From Metabacillus litoralis (GTDB lineage Bacteria > Bacillota > Bacilli > Bacillales > Bacillaceae): a stretch of 64,000 nucleotides of DNA. The notes beneath the pieces were generated by a model. That model had not been told where the DNA came from and ran no database searches. It worked only from the letters and a program-made list of their open reading frames with translations. Both the position numbers and the translations under genes were made by a program. Numbering within the stretch: the first letter of the stretch is position 1; every line of letters starts with the position of its first letter. Of the stretch, positions 15,738 to 25,265 are shown piece after piece. The stretch spans positions 62,001 through 126,000 of the forward strand of contig NZ_JAIVKL010000001.1 in the NCBI RefSeq assembly GCF_020524045.1. Direction: 5' to 3'.

Positions 15738-16850
15738 ATGGAAGAAAAAACGAAAAAAAAAGATAAAAAAGAAATGCGTTCAGGCTATACCACAGGAGCC
15801 TGTGCGACAGCGACGACAAAAGCCGCTCTAATTGCCTTAATTACAGGTGAACCTCAATTTGAAGCAACAATTTATTTGCCTGTTGGAAAATTTGTCACCT
15901 TTGAAATGGAAAGCTGTGTGGTTGAGCATACAGTTGCTGAAGCTGGCACAATAAAAGATGCGGGAGATGATCCTGATGCTACACACGGTGCCCTTATTAA
16001 GGCAGCTGTTTCTTGGCATAATGAATCTGGTATCTCACTTGATGGTGGAATTGGTGTTGGTCGTGTCACAAAAGAGGGTTTACCAGTTCCTGTTGGTGAA
16101 GCGGCAATTAACCCAGTTCCACGAAAAATGATCCTTGAAACGGCTGAAAATGTTCTTGCTGAGTATGGTATTACAAAAGGAATTTCGATCGTTATTTCAG
16201 TACCAGACGGAGAAAAAATGGCTGAAAAGACGCTTAATAAACGACTTGGTATAATTGGTGGGATATCGATCTTAGGAACACGAGGTACTGTTATTCCTTT
16301 TTCTAGCTCTGCTTATATGGCAAGTATTGTACAAGCAATAAGTGTAGCAAGAGCTAGTCATTGTGAGCATGTGGTGATTACTACTGGTGGACGAAGTGAA
16401 AAATACGCCATGCTGCAATACCCTGAGCTCCCAGAGGAAGCATTTATTGAAATGGGAGATTTTGTAGGTTTTACATTAAAGCAATGTAAACGTCAAGGAA
16501 TCAAAAAAGTTTCATTAGTCGGAATGATGGGGAAATTTTCAAAGGTTGCTCAAGGAGTTATGATGGTTCATTCAAAAAGTGCACCTGTTGATTTTGGCTT
16601 TTTAGCTGAAGTTGCCAATGAAATTGGTGTGACTGATGAGCAGCTCATTGAACAGATAAAACAAGCCAATACAGCCTCTCAAGTTGGTGACATCCTTTAT
16701 GAACATGGCTATCACTCTTTTTTCACACAATTATGTACATATTGCTGTGAATCAGGCTTAAAGGAAATAAAAGGTGGACTATCAATAGAAACAAGTCTGT
16801 ATACAATGAAAGGCTTGTTGCTTGGAAAGGCAGGAAAAGATGACAACTAA
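15738..16850 (+). CDS. cbiD: Cobalt-precorrin-5B C1-methyltransferase CbiD
   Basis: Methylates C1 of the ring in the oxygen-independent route. The 370-residue protein begins with a lysine-rich stretch and then the diagnostic [28 protein letters not shown] and [26 protein letters not shown] follow, all standard for CbiD. It lies 3 bp after cbiC and overlaps cbiET by 11 bp. CbiD has no counterpart in the aerobic pathway, so it marks this as the early-cobalt-insertion type. Confidence 0.95.
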   Translation: MEEKTKKKDKKEMRSGYTTGACATATTKAALIALITGEPQFEATIYLPVGKFVTFEMESCVVEHTVAEAGTIKDAGDDPDATHGALIKAAVSWHNESGISLDGGIGVGRVTKEGLPVPVGEAAINPVPRKMILETAENVLAEYGITKGISIVISVPDGEKMAEKTLNKRLGIIGGISILGTRGTVIPFSSSAYMASIVQAISVARASHCEHVVITTGGRSEKYAMLQYPELPEEAFIEMGDFVGFTLKQCKRQGIKKVSLVGMMGKFSKVAQGVMMVHSKSAPVDFGFLAEVANEIGVTDEQLIEQIKQANTASQVGDILYEHGYHSFFTQLCTYCCESGLKEIKGGLSIETSLYTMKGLLLGKAGKDDN

Positions 16851-18063
16851 CATTAAAGTAATTGGCATTGGTGATGATGGAAAACACAGTCTTCTACCAA
16901 TCTATGAATCATGGATTTCTAATAGTGAAATCTTAGTTGGTGGAGAAAGGCAATTAGCATTTTTCCCGGACTATGATGGAGATAAAATTGTGATCAAAGG
17001 TGCTCTATCTACACTTGTCACATCACTTCAACACCATCAAGAAAGTAACAAAGTAATTGTCGTTTTAGCTTCTGGTGATCCATTATTTTATGGCATTGGA
17101 CAATATTTAGCCACAAAGCTCAATGTTGAAATATATCCTTACATAAGCTCCATTCAGCAGGCCTTTGCAAAAATAAATGAAAGCTGGCAAGACGCATATG
17201 TTGTTAGTGTTCATGGTCGCAGCATGAAGGGTCTTGCGCAAAAAATAAATGGCAAAAAAAAGATTGCAATTTTGACAGATGTAGAAAACACACCAGCTAA
17301 GATTGCTCGTTATTTACGCTCATTTCAGATAAATGAATACAGAGCATTTGTAGCAGAAAATCTCGGTGGGGAAAACGAAAGATGTCAATATTTTGAGTTA
17401 GAAGAATTGGAGAACGCTGAGTTTTCTCCGCTTAATGTTTTGATTTTAAAGCAAACTTCACAGCCAATCACCTACTCATTTGGAATAGATGATGAAGAAT
17501 TTCATCAAAGAAAGCCTGAAAAAGGTTTATTAACAAAAAAAGAAATTCGTACCCTTAGTCTTAGTGAATTAAAGCTAAAAGAAAATAGCATTGTGTGGGA
17601 TATTGGCACATGTACGGGCTCTGTAGCGATTGAAGCTTGCTTAATTGCAAAGGAAGGTCAAGTATTTGCGATTGAAAAAAATGATCATGATCTTGAAAAT
17701 TGTCGCGCAAATATGGTGAAATTCAGAACCGATTTTACAGTTGTTCAAGGAAAAGCACCTGAACGATTAGATGAATTTCCAAATCCAGATGCAATATTTA
17801 TCGGTGGGACAGCAGGTAGTATGGCAGATATCTTATCTGTTTGTTGTCATCGGTTAAATGAAACCGGACGAATCGTACTAAACGCTGTGACAATTGAAAA
17901 TCTTGCACAAGCTGTTGAACTATTTAAAGAGAATGGTCTTGAAACGACTATTACGCTAGCTCAAGTTTCTAGAAGTAAGCCAATATTAAACTTAACAAGA
18001 TTTGACGCATTAAATCCGATTTATATCATTACAGCAAAGCATCCGAAAGGAGAAAGAACATGA
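16840..18063 (+). CDS. cbiET: Cobalt-precorrin-7 C5/C15-methyltransferase and decarboxylase CbiET
   Basis: A fused enzyme that methylates C5 and C15 and decarboxylates the acetate side chain of cobalt-precorrin-7. ATG 16840 is chosen with AAAGG upstream; a TTG at 16822 would extend further into cbiD. The N-terminal half (CbiE) has KVIGIGDDG and [12 protein letters not shown]. The C-terminal half (CbiT, from about residue 225) has [27 protein letters not shown] and FIGGTAG, a Rossmann methyltransferase. At 407 residues it has the length of the CobL-type fusion. It overlaps cbiL by 4 bp. Confidence 0.94.
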   Translation: MTTNIKVIGIGDDGKHSLLPIYESWISNSEILVGGERQLAFFPDYDGDKIVIKGALSTLVTSLQHHQESNKVIVVLASGDPLFYGIGQYLATKLNVEIYPYISSIQQAFAKINESWQDAYVVSVHGRSMKGLAQKINGKKKIAILTDVENTPAKIARYLRSFQINEYRAFVAENLGGENERCQYFELEELENAEFSPLNVLILKQTSQPITYSFGIDDEEFHQRKPEKGLLTKKEIRTLSLSELKLKENSIVWDIGTCTGSVAIEACLIAKEGQVFAIEKNDHDLENCRANMVKFRTDFTVVQGKAPERLDEFPNPDAIFIGGTAGSMADILSVCCHRLNETGRIVLNAVTIENLAQAVELFKENGLETTITLAQVSRSKPILNLTRFDALNPIYIITAKHPKGERT

Positions 18064-18761
18064 TTGGAACTTTATACGGATTAGGGGTTGGACCAGGAGA
18101 TCCTGAACTTCTTACGGTGAAGGCTTTTCGTAAACTAAAGGAATCACCTGTTATTGCCTACCCAAAGAAAAGGAAAGGTAGTAAAAGCTATGCCCATCGA
18201 ATTATTGATGTGTACATCCCACCAGGTGAAAAAGAAATGCTTGGACTAGTTTTTCCAATGACAAAAGATCCTGATATTTTGGAACGAGAATGGTCGCAAA
18301 CGGTTGAGCTTGTGTGGGATAAATTAAAGCTTGGGAAAGATGTTGCGTTTGTAACAGAGGGAGATCCTCTTTTATATAGCACATTTATTCATATGATGAA
18401 CTTAATGAAGGAACGTTATCCTGAAGTGACGATCCAAACTGTACCTGGGATTTCTTCAATAAATGGAGCTGCATCAAGACTAGGGATTGCTCTAGCTGAA
18501 GGTGATGATCATGTGGCGATTATCCCTGCACAAGATGATTATGAAGCTATGAAAAAAGCATTAGTAGATCATGATTGTGTTATTTTTATCAAAGTCGCAA
18601 AGGTGATTGATTTAATGCTTCATGTTCTAAGAGATTTAGATTTACTTGATAAAGCGTCGGTAGTAACAAAAGTGACTTCAGATGAAGAAATCATCTGGGA
18701 TATTCATGAGCTAGATCGCGTGGAATTAGAATATTTAACATTAATGGTGGTGAGAAAATAA
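18060..18761 (+). CDS. cbiL: Cobalt-factor II C20-methyltransferase CbiL
   Basis: The first SAM-dependent methyltransferase of the cobalt-containing branch. The 233-residue protein starts [18 protein letters not shown], the tetrapyrrole methylase signature. It continues with [22 protein letters not shown] and [13 protein letters not shown]. CbiL is told from the other methylases here by [11 protein letters not shown]. It begins with a four-base overlap with cbiET, preceded by AAAGGAG, and its stop shares one base with the cbiF start. Confidence 0.94.
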   Translation: MIGTLYGLGVGPGDPELLTVKAFRKLKESPVIAYPKKRKGSKSYAHRIIDVYIPPGEKEMLGLVFPMTKDPDILEREWSQTVELVWDKLKLGKDVAFVTEGDPLLYSTFIHMMNLMKERYPEVTIQTVPGISSINGAASRLGIALAEGDDHVAIIPAQDDYEAMKKALVDHDCVIFIKVAKVIDLMLHVLRDLDLLDKASVVTKVTSDEEIIWDIHELDRVELEYLTLMVVRK

Positions 18762-19534
18762 TGAAAATCACAATTATAGGTGCTGGTCCTGGAGATCCAG
18801 ATTTAATCACAGTAAAAGGCTTAACTCTGTTAGAGCAAGCCGATGTTGTATTATATGCAGATTCATTAGTAAGTGCTGAATTAATAGCTAAAGCAAAGCC
18901 AGAAGCTGAAATCATTAAAACTGCTGGAATGCATTTAGAAGAAATGGTCGAGCTTATGGTTGATCGAGTTTCATTTGGTAAAAAGGTTGTTCGTGTTCAT
19001 ACTGGAGATCCAGCTGTTTACGGAGCGATTATGGAGCAAATCGCGATTTTGAATAAACAAGATGTAACAGTAGAGATTATTCCAGGTGTTAGCTCTGTTT
19101 TTGCTTCGGCTGCTGCTTTAGGTGCTGAACTTACGATTCCAGATTTAACACAAACCGTCATTCTAACTCGTGCTGAAGGTCGTACACCTGTGCCTGATAA
19201 AGAAAAGCTAAGAGATCTTGCAAAGCATCATTGTACTGTTGCCCTATTTTTAAGTGCAACACTTACAAAAAAAATAGTAAAAGAATTTCTTGATGCAGGC
19301 TGGAGCAAGGATACTCCTGTAGGTGTTGTCTATAAAGCGACATGGCCTGATCAAAAAATTGTTCGTTCAACATTAGAAAATCTTGATGAAGATATGCGAG
19401 TAAACGGCATTCGTAAACAAGCAATGATCTTAGCTGGTTGGGCATTGGACAAGGATATTCACGAAAAAGATTTTCGCTCTAAGCTTTATGATAAAGAATT
19501 TACTCATGGATTTCGTAAGGGAGTGAAATCATGA
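18761..19534 (+). CDS. cbiF: Cobalt-precorrin-4 C11-methyltransferase CbiF
   Basis: Methylates C11 of the contracted ring. The 257-residue protein has IIGAGPGDPDLITVKG, VLYADSLVS, VRVHTGDPAVYGAI and IPGVSSVFASAA, the order typical of CbiF/CobM. TLTQTVILTRAEGRTPVP-like sequence (here DLTQTVILTRAEGRTPVP) is specific to this member. The length is normal. It is translationally coupled to both neighbours, by a one-base overlap upstream and a four-base overlap with cbiG. Confidence 0.95.
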   Translation: MKITIIGAGPGDPDLITVKGLTLLEQADVVLYADSLVSAELIAKAKPEAEIIKTAGMHLEEMVELMVDRVSFGKKVVRVHTGDPAVYGAIMEQIAILNKQDVTVEIIPGVSSVFASAAALGAELTIPDLTQTVILTRAEGRTPVPDKEKLRDLAKHHCTVALFLSATLTKKIVKEFLDAGWSKDTPVGVVYKATWPDQKIVRSTLENLDEDMRVNGIRKQAMILAGWALDKDIHEKDFRSKLYDKEFTHGFRKGVKS

Positions 19535-20655
19535 CACTTCTTTTAGCTGAAGGGAAACAGCTCACTTTACAACCAACTGGAAGCTACGCAGTTGTCGCGA
19601 TTACAAAGCATGGAGTTGAGCTAGCTCGCGAATTGCATTCAACATTCCCTCAAACCGATTTATTTTATATGAGCAAATTTGAACGTGGCGATGAAACTGA
19701 ACGCAATATCACTCTTTTTGACGGTAATGTAAGGATGCTATTACCTTCATTATTTAAGTCTTATAAAGGTATCGTGATGATTATCTCACTTGGAGCTGTT
19801 GTTCGGATGATTGCCCCTTTGCTAAAAGATAAAAAAACAGATCCAGCCGTTGTGGTGATTGATGATAAAGGCAACCATGTGATTAGTGTTTTATCAGGAC
19901 ATCTTGGTGGTGCAAATGAATTAACAAAGCAGCTTGCTGACCATCTTAATGCAACACCTGTGATCACAACAGCTTCAGATGTTCAAAAAACGATACCTGT
20001 TGATTTATTTGGTCGTAAATTTGGATGGGTCTGGGATAGTGCTGAAAAGTTGACACCTGTTAGCGCGTCAGTAGTTAACGAGGAACCTGTAGCGATTGTC
20101 CAAGAATCCGGCGAAAGAAACTGGTGGAATTATGACAAACCACTTCCTTCTCATATCACAGTTTATGAAACGATGGAAGAAGCGATACGTGCAAAACCTA
20201 AAGCGGCTCTCCTTGTAACACATCGTCTTTTATCAAATGAAGAACAACAGCTTCTACATAACGGTGTTCTGTATCGTCCTAAGGTTATCACTCTAGGAAT
20301 CGGCTGTAATCGCGGAACTTCTTTAGATGAGATTGAACAAGTGATACAGGAAACCTTAAAGGAACTTAAATTCTCAATCAAAAGCGTTAAAGCCATTTGT
20401 TCTATTGATCTTAAAAAAGATGAGGAAGGCTTAATAGCTGTTGCAAAAAAATATCAATGGGACTTTACCTATTACACACCCGAACAATTAAATTCAGTTA
20501 AAATCGATACCCCTTCAGACACCGTTTTCAAATTCACTGGTGCTTATGCAGTAAGTGAACCTGCAGCACGCCTTTATAGTGGTGCTGATTACTTAGTTAT
20601 CACGAAGAAAAAATCAGGTAATGTGACATTGTCAGTCGCACTTATTTCTCATTAG
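19531..20655 (+). CDS. cbiG: Cobalt-precorrin-5A hydrolase CbiG
   Basis: Opens the ring lactone of cobalt-precorrin-5A and releases acetaldehyde. The 374-residue protein shows the CbiG N-terminal domain with SLGAVVRMIAPLLKDKKTDPAVVVIDDKG and VISVLSGHLGGANELT. The C-terminal CobE-like domain starts near residue 250 with ITLGIGCNRGTSLDEIE and ends in GAYAVSEPAARL. It overlaps cbiF by four bases and is followed 15 bp later by cbiA. Confidence 0.94.
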   Translation: MTLLLAEGKQLTLQPTGSYAVVAITKHGVELARELHSTFPQTDLFYMSKFERGDETERNITLFDGNVRMLLPSLFKSYKGIVMIISLGAVVRMIAPLLKDKKTDPAVVVIDDKGNHVISVLSGHLGGANELTKQLADHLNATPVITTASDVQKTIPVDLFGRKFGWVWDSAEKLTPVSASVVNEEPVAIVQESGERNWWNYDKPLPSHITVYETMEEAIRAKPKAALLVTHRLLSNEEQQLLHNGVLYRPKVITLGIGCNRGTSLDEIEQVIQETLKELKFSIKSVKAICSIDLKKDEEGLIAVAKKYQWDFTYYTPEQLNSVKIDTPSDTVFKFTGAYAVSEPAARLYSGADYLVITKKKSGNVTLSVALISH

Positions 20656-20670
20656 AAAGAAGGAATTCAT

Positions 20671-22047
20671 TTGTCTCAAAAACGACTCGTTATTGCTGGT
20701 ACAGGAAGTGGTGTTGGTAAAACAACACTAACAATCGGTTTAATGTCCGCTTTTATGAAAAAAGGCTTAACAGTTCAAGGCTTTAAATGTGGACCTGACT
20801 ATATTGACCCTTCCTATCACACTGCTGTAACAAAGAGACCATCACGTAATTTAGATAGCTGGATGCTTCCTAAAGAAACGGTACTTGATATTTTTTCTCA
20901 CGGAAGTAAAGAAGCAGATCTTTCAATTATCGAGGGTGTCATGGGCTTTTTTGATGGAAAAAACCCAAAAAATAATGAAGGTAGTACAGCAGATATTAGT
21001 ATGATCACACAAAGCCCTGTATTACTTGTTGTCAACTGCGCAAGTATGGCGCGCAGTGCTGCAGCCATTGTCAAAGGATTTCAGCTTTTAGCAGAAGGTC
21101 CTAATATTGTTGGTGTGATTGCTAATCGAGTAGGAAGTGAAGGTCATTATAAAATTGTCAAAACCGCAATTGAACAAGAATGTGGTATTCCGGTTGTAGG
21201 CTATATGAAACGAGAGCTAGATATCGAAATCCCTGAGCGTCATCTTGGACTTATCCCTTCTATTGAAAAAGGAGAGCTTGATCACTTTTTTGATAGATTA
21301 GGAGAATTAGTACTAGACACCATTGATCTTGATAAGTTGTTAGCCTTAGCAGTTGCCCCTGAACTTCGGGAAGAAAGCAGCGATTCTATCTTCCGTAAGA
21401 AAAAGGACTCTTCAGTAAAAATCGCCGTTGCTAAGGATGCCGCATTCAACTTTTATTATCCAGAAAATCTCGAAATCTTAGAAACTTATGGTGCTGAGCT
21501 TGTCTATTTTTCACCATTAACAGATAAGCATCTACCTGAAGATATTGATGGACTTTATCTTGGTGGAGGATTTCCAGAGGAGTATGCGAAGGATCTTTCA
21601 GAAAATACAATAATGCTTTCTTCTATTAAGCAAAAAATCAATGAAAACATACCAACACTTGCCGAATGTGGCGGATTTATGTATTTAACAGATTCCATCT
21701 CCACAACAGAAAATCAACTTTATAAAATGGTTGGAATCATTCCTGGAAATGTGAAAATGCAAACAAATCTTGCAGCATTAGGTTATCGGGAAATAACAGG
21801 AAATAAAGGAAATTTTCTACTTAGCGATCAACAGCAAGCAAGAGGTCATGAATTTCACTATAGTACGTTTCACTCTGAAAATAACTTTGATTATGCATAT
21901 GAAACAAAGGGAATGCGCGGTAATAAACAAGAGGGATATCTAAAGGATAACCTTGTAGCTGGTTATACTCACTTTCATTTTGCATCATGTGTCGATATGG
22001 TTAAAAAGTGGATCAGCACATGTCAGGAACGAAAAGCTCATGTCTAA
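20671..22047 (+). CDS. cbiA: Cobyrinate a,c-diamide synthase CbiA
   Basis: An ATP- and glutamine-dependent enzyme that amidates the a and c side chains of cobyrinic acid. It starts at TTG 20671 after GAAGGA. The 458-residue protein has the P-loop GTGSGVGKTTLTIGL, GFKCGPDYIDP and EGVMGFFDG in the synthetase half. The C-terminal glutamine amidotransferase half has YLGGGFPEEYA and AECGGFMYL, with the catalytic cysteine in ECGG. GHEFHYS near the end supplies the amidotransferase histidine. It overlaps cbiP by 8 bp. Confidence 0.95.
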   Translation: MSQKRLVIAGTGSGVGKTTLTIGLMSAFMKKGLTVQGFKCGPDYIDPSYHTAVTKRPSRNLDSWMLPKETVLDIFSHGSKEADLSIIEGVMGFFDGKNPKNNEGSTADISMITQSPVLLVVNCASMARSAAAIVKGFQLLAEGPNIVGVIANRVGSEGHYKIVKTAIEQECGIPVVGYMKRELDIEIPERHLGLIPSIEKGELDHFFDRLGELVLDTIDLDKLLALAVAPELREESSDSIFRKKKDSSVKIAVAKDAAFNFYYPENLEILETYGAELVYFSPLTDKHLPEDIDGLYLGGGFPEEYAKDLSENTIMLSSIKQKINENIPTLAECGGFMYLTDSISTTENQLYKMVGIIPGNVKMQTNLAALGYREITGNKGNFLLSDQQQARGHEFHYSTFHSENNFDYAYETKGMRGNKQEGYLKDNLVAGYTHFHFASCVDMVKKWISTCQERKAHV

Positions 22048-23557
22048 ATCACTTCCAATTATGTTTCAAGGAACACACTCAGATGCTGGTAAAAGTGTGA
22101 TTGTTACAGCTTTTTGCCGTATTTTTGTTCAAGATGGCTATAAAACAGCTCCATTTAAATCGCAAAACATGGCGCTGAATTCTTATATTACATTTGATGG
22201 AAAAGAAATTGGCAGGGCGCAAGGTGTTCAAGCAGAGGCTGCGAATATACAAGCCACAACAAATATGAATCCGATTTTAATCAAACCAAATCGCTTGAAT
22301 GAGTCCCAAATTGTTGTTCATGGTAGGCCTTTTAAAAACATGGAAGCTGGTGCTTATAGAAGAGAATTCTTTGATACAGGAGTAAAGTTAATTCAGAATT
22401 CACTTGGCGTTCTAAAGCAATCTTATGATCGAATTGTTATCGAGGGTGCTGGTAGTCCAGCAGAAGTGAACTTAAATGATCGTGAGTTAGTTAATATGCG
22501 TGTCGCCAAAATGGCAAATGCACCAGTAGTGTTAATAGGAGATATTGAAAAAGGCGGCGTATTTGCTAGTTTGGTAGGTACTCTGCAATTACTAGAAAAA
22601 GAAGATCGTGATCGCGTTGTTGGTGTGATCATCAATAAATTCAGGGGAGACATTCGTCTTTTGCAGTCTGGACTGGACTGGTTTGAGAACTATACAGGGA
22701 AAAAAGTGTTAGGAGTGATTCCATATCTTCCTCATCTGAATATCGATGCAGAGGATTCAGTTATTTTAAATTCATACACAGCAATTGCTGATGAAGAAAA
22801 AGAAATTGATATTGCTGTTATTCAATATCCGAAAATCTCTAATTTTACTGATGTTGATCCATTTACCATTGAACCTGACTGTCATGTTCGCTTTATAACA
22901 AAACCAGATCAACTAAAAAATCCAGATATCGTGATTTTACCTGGAAGTAAAAATACGATTGAAGATCTACAGTTTTTAAGAGAAAGTGGATTAGCTCATA
23001 AACTATTACAGCTACAAAAAAAAGGCAAAACCACTTTCTTTGGAATTTGTGGTGGATATCAAATGCTTGGCTTGCAGGTATTTGATCCTCTAGCTATTGA
23101 ATCACCACACTATTCAACAGAAGGATTAGGTTTTTTACCTTTACATACAACAATTACTCAAGAAAAAACAACTATTTTATCTGAAGGTGTATTATCTTAT
23201 CAACAGCAAAGCATTCCCGTAAAAGGCTATGAAATTCATATGGGTAAAACAAAGCGAGAAGATAAGAATGCTCCGCTTATTAAGCTAGCTAACAGCTTAG
23301 ATGGATGTAAAACATCTGATGAAAAGGTGATTGGCACCTATTTTCATGGTATATTTCATAACGATACTTTTAGGGAAGTTTTGTTAAACTCTATCCGCAA
23401 AGAAAAAGAGTTAGCTCCAATTAGTAATAGACGTTCTTTTAATATGATTCGTGAAGAAGCTTATGATCGTTTAGCAGATCATGTACGCAATCATGTTGAT
23501 GTACAGTACATTGAAACAAAAATGCTAGAGTTTCAGCAAAATGCAAGAACAATATAA
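22040..23557 (+). CDS. cbiP: Adenosylcobyric acid synthase CbiP/CobQ
   Basis: Amidates the four remaining propionate and acetate side chains to give adenosylcobyric acid. ATG 22040 gives a normal N-terminus, MSKSLPIMFQGTHSDAGKS; longer in-frame starts lie inside cbiA. The 505-residue protein has PFKSQNMALNSY, EGAGSPAEVNL, GDIEKGGVFAS and the class I amidotransferase part GICGGYQMLG, with its catalytic cysteine. GTYFHGIFHND supplies the histidine. It is the last gene before a 280-bp non-coding stretch, so the ring-building part of the operon may end here. Confidence 0.95.
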   Translation: MSKSLPIMFQGTHSDAGKSVIVTAFCRIFVQDGYKTAPFKSQNMALNSYITFDGKEIGRAQGVQAEAANIQATTNMNPILIKPNRLNESQIVVHGRPFKNMEAGAYRREFFDTGVKLIQNSLGVLKQSYDRIVIEGAGSPAEVNLNDRELVNMRVAKMANAPVVLIGDIEKGGVFASLVGTLQLLEKEDRDRVVGVIINKFRGDIRLLQSGLDWFENYTGKKVLGVIPYLPHLNIDAEDSVILNSYTAIADEEKEIDIAVIQYPKISNFTDVDPFTIEPDCHVRFITKPDQLKNPDIVILPGSKNTIEDLQFLRESGLAHKLLQLQKKGKTTFFGICGGYQMLGLQVFDPLAIESPHYSTEGLGFLPLHTTITQEKTTILSEGVLSYQQQSIPVKGYEIHMGKTKREDKNAPLIKLANSLDGCKTSDEKVIGTYFHGIFHNDTFREVLLNSIRKEKELAPISNRRSFNMIREEAYDRLADHVRNHVDVQYIETKMLEFQQNARTI

Positions 23558-23835
23558 ATTAGTTTGATCACAAAATAGAAGACTATGTTAAAGCTTGATA
23601 TTGGGTATTAAACGTTGTTGATTTAAAGTGTCAGCACAAGACTTCTGCTAAAAGTAGAGTGTAAAGAGACCTCACAGACGTTCAAGTAACAAAGATGCTC
23701 AAGGATCTTAGAAGAATAGTCCATTGAAAGTTTGGAAGTTGAGCTTTAAAGAGGGAGCTACCTCTAGGAAAGGTAATACGTGTAAAAAATCAATAGTAAG
23801 GTTTAACAGCCCCAATTAGAAAGAGAGGGATGAAC
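23558..23835 (+). other. Unassigned 278-bp spacer or leader before cobA
   Basis: No convincing reading frame, cobalamin aptamer, S-box or T-box core is visible. AGAGG at 23750-23754 and CCTCT at 23761-23765 form a short hairpin. A CTTCTGCT...AGTAGAG pairing sits near 23642-23658. Gaps elsewhere in this gene run are 0-65 bp, so this length is unusual and could hold a regulator or an eroded gene. Confidence 0.4.
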
Positions 23836-24615
23836 ATGACAAAAGGACAGGTTTATTTAGTTGGTGCAGGTCCAGGAGATCCTAAGTTAATCACTGTTTA
23901 TGGCTTAGAATGCATTCAAAAAGCAGATGTTATTTTATATGATCGTTTAGTAAATGAGCAGCTATTAACAAATGCAAAACAGGATGCAGAGCTGATTTTT
24001 TGCGGAAAGCTCCCAGGTAAGCATGAATTAATTCAAGAACAAATTAATGAACTATTAATCTCCGAAGCTATGAAAGGGAAAACAGTGACACGATTAAAGG
24101 GTGGAGATCCTTGTGTATTTGGTCGAGTCGGTGAAGAAGCTGAAGTGCTTGCAGAAAGTAACATTCCTTTTGAAATTGTACCAGGAATTACTTCAGGAAT
24201 TGCCGCTCCCGCTTATGCAGGTATTACAGTCACACATCGAGATCATGCATCTTCTTTTGCTATTGTTACCGGCCATGGCCGTGAAGATAAAAAGCAAGAT
24301 ACATTAAATTGGTCAGCACTTGCTCTAGGAATTGATACACTTGCCTTTTACATGGGTGTTGGAAATATTAGCTACATCTGTCATAAATTAATTGAAAATG
24401 GTCGAAAATCACAAACTCCTGTTGCAGTAATTCAGTGGGGAACAACACATAAGCAAAAAACAGTAACCGGCACATTAGAGACAATTGAGCAAATCGTTAT
24501 TGATGCGAACATTAAACATCCGGCAATTATAATAGTGGGAGAAGTTGTTCAATTACGAGAAAAAATAAAATGGTTTCAGGAAGAAGAAGATAAGATTCGT
24601 GAACAGACCCGTTAA
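23836..24615 (+). CDS. cobA: Uroporphyrinogen-III C-methyltransferase (SUMT)
   Basis: Adds two methyl groups to uroporphyrinogen III to make precorrin-2, the entry to cobalamin, sirohaem and related pigments. ATG 23836 is preferred because AGAGGG lies 6 nt upstream; ATG 23830 overlaps that site. The 259-residue protein has LVGAGPGDPKLITVYG, VILYDRLV, TRLKGGDPCVFGRVGEE and VPGITSGIAAPAYAGI, all diagnostic for SUMT. It is a stand-alone methylase: no dehydrogenase/ferrochelatase (CysG) or HemD domain is attached. The precorrin-2 oxidation step therefore needs another gene outside this window. Confidence 0.94.
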   Translation: MTKGQVYLVGAGPGDPKLITVYGLECIQKADVILYDRLVNEQLLTNAKQDAELIFCGKLPGKHELIQEQINELLISEAMKGKTVTRLKGGDPCVFGRVGEEAEVLAESNIPFEIVPGITSGIAAPAYAGITVTHRDHASSFAIVTGHGREDKKQDTLNWSALALGIDTLAFYMGVGNISYICHKLIENGRKSQTPVAVIQWGTTHKQKTVTGTLETIEQIVIDANIKHPAIIIVGEVVQLREKIKWFQEEEDKIREQTR

Positions 24616-24665
24616 GCATCACCGATTTAGATCTGTAACAATATGAATGCGAGGTGGAAAAAAAA

Positions 24666-25235
24666 GTGTCAATTATACATGAACTAAAAAACCGAAGAGC
24701 GATTCGTGATTATCGAAAACAAGATGTAGAAGAAGAAAAAATCAACTTCCTACTTGATGCTGCCACATGGGCACCAAATGATAAAATGAGAGAGCCTTGG
24801 AGCTTTTATGTATTAAAAGGGGAAGCGAAACAGCGTTATGAACAACTTGCAAAAGAATATTTACAAGAAAGATTTCCAACAAAGCCACATCTAATAGAAA
24901 GTTCACTAAATGTTTTAACTACTACACCAGTACATATTATCGTCACTTCTGATATCGTACCAAATGACCCGGAGGCAACAAAAGACAATGAGTATGCCGT
25001 ATGTTGTGCAATTCATTCTATGTGGCTTGCCGCTAAAGAACTTGGTCTTGGATTTGTTTGGAGAACAAGAGGAGTAGGTCTCGTTCATGATGAAAGACTT
25101 TATCAATTCATCGGTTCCCCAGAAAACAAACGAGTGATTGGCAATGTGTTTATTGGGTATCCAAATGTTGAAAAAATCACTAAAATGAAACAACCTAAAC
25201 GAACTTCTTATAAAGAAAAAACAACTTGGTTATAA
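24666..25235 (+). CDS. Nitroreductase-family flavoprotein in the cobalamin cluster (CbiY-like)
   Basis: A 189-residue FMN-dependent nitroreductase-fold protein. GTG 24666 is chosen because GAGGTGG lies 8 nt upstream. The N-terminal KNRRAIRDYRKQDVEEE and DAATWAPNDKMREPWSFYVL are typical of the fold. It is not BluB, which is encoded 930 bp downstream with its own distinctive signature. Bacillus megaterium has a gene of unknown role, cbiY, at the equivalent place after the SUMT gene, and this may be its counterpart. A role in flavin-dependent reduction of a corrin intermediate or of cobalt(II) is possible but unproven. Confidence 0.75.
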   Translation: MSIIHELKNRRAIRDYRKQDVEEEKINFLLDAATWAPNDKMREPWSFYVLKGEAKQRYEQLAKEYLQERFPTKPHLIESSLNVLTTTPVHIIVTSDIVPNDPEATKDNEYAVCCAIHSMWLAAKELGLGFVWRTRGVGLVHDERLYQFIGSPENKRVIGNVFIGYPNVEKITKMKQPKRTSYKEKTTWL

Positions 25236-25265
25236 TTCTTATTTAATAGAAATTGAGGGAATATC

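Noticed and set aside
23558-23835. T-box or S-box leader before cobA
   Set aside because: The conserved T-box AGGGTGGNACCGCG and the S-box core are absent.
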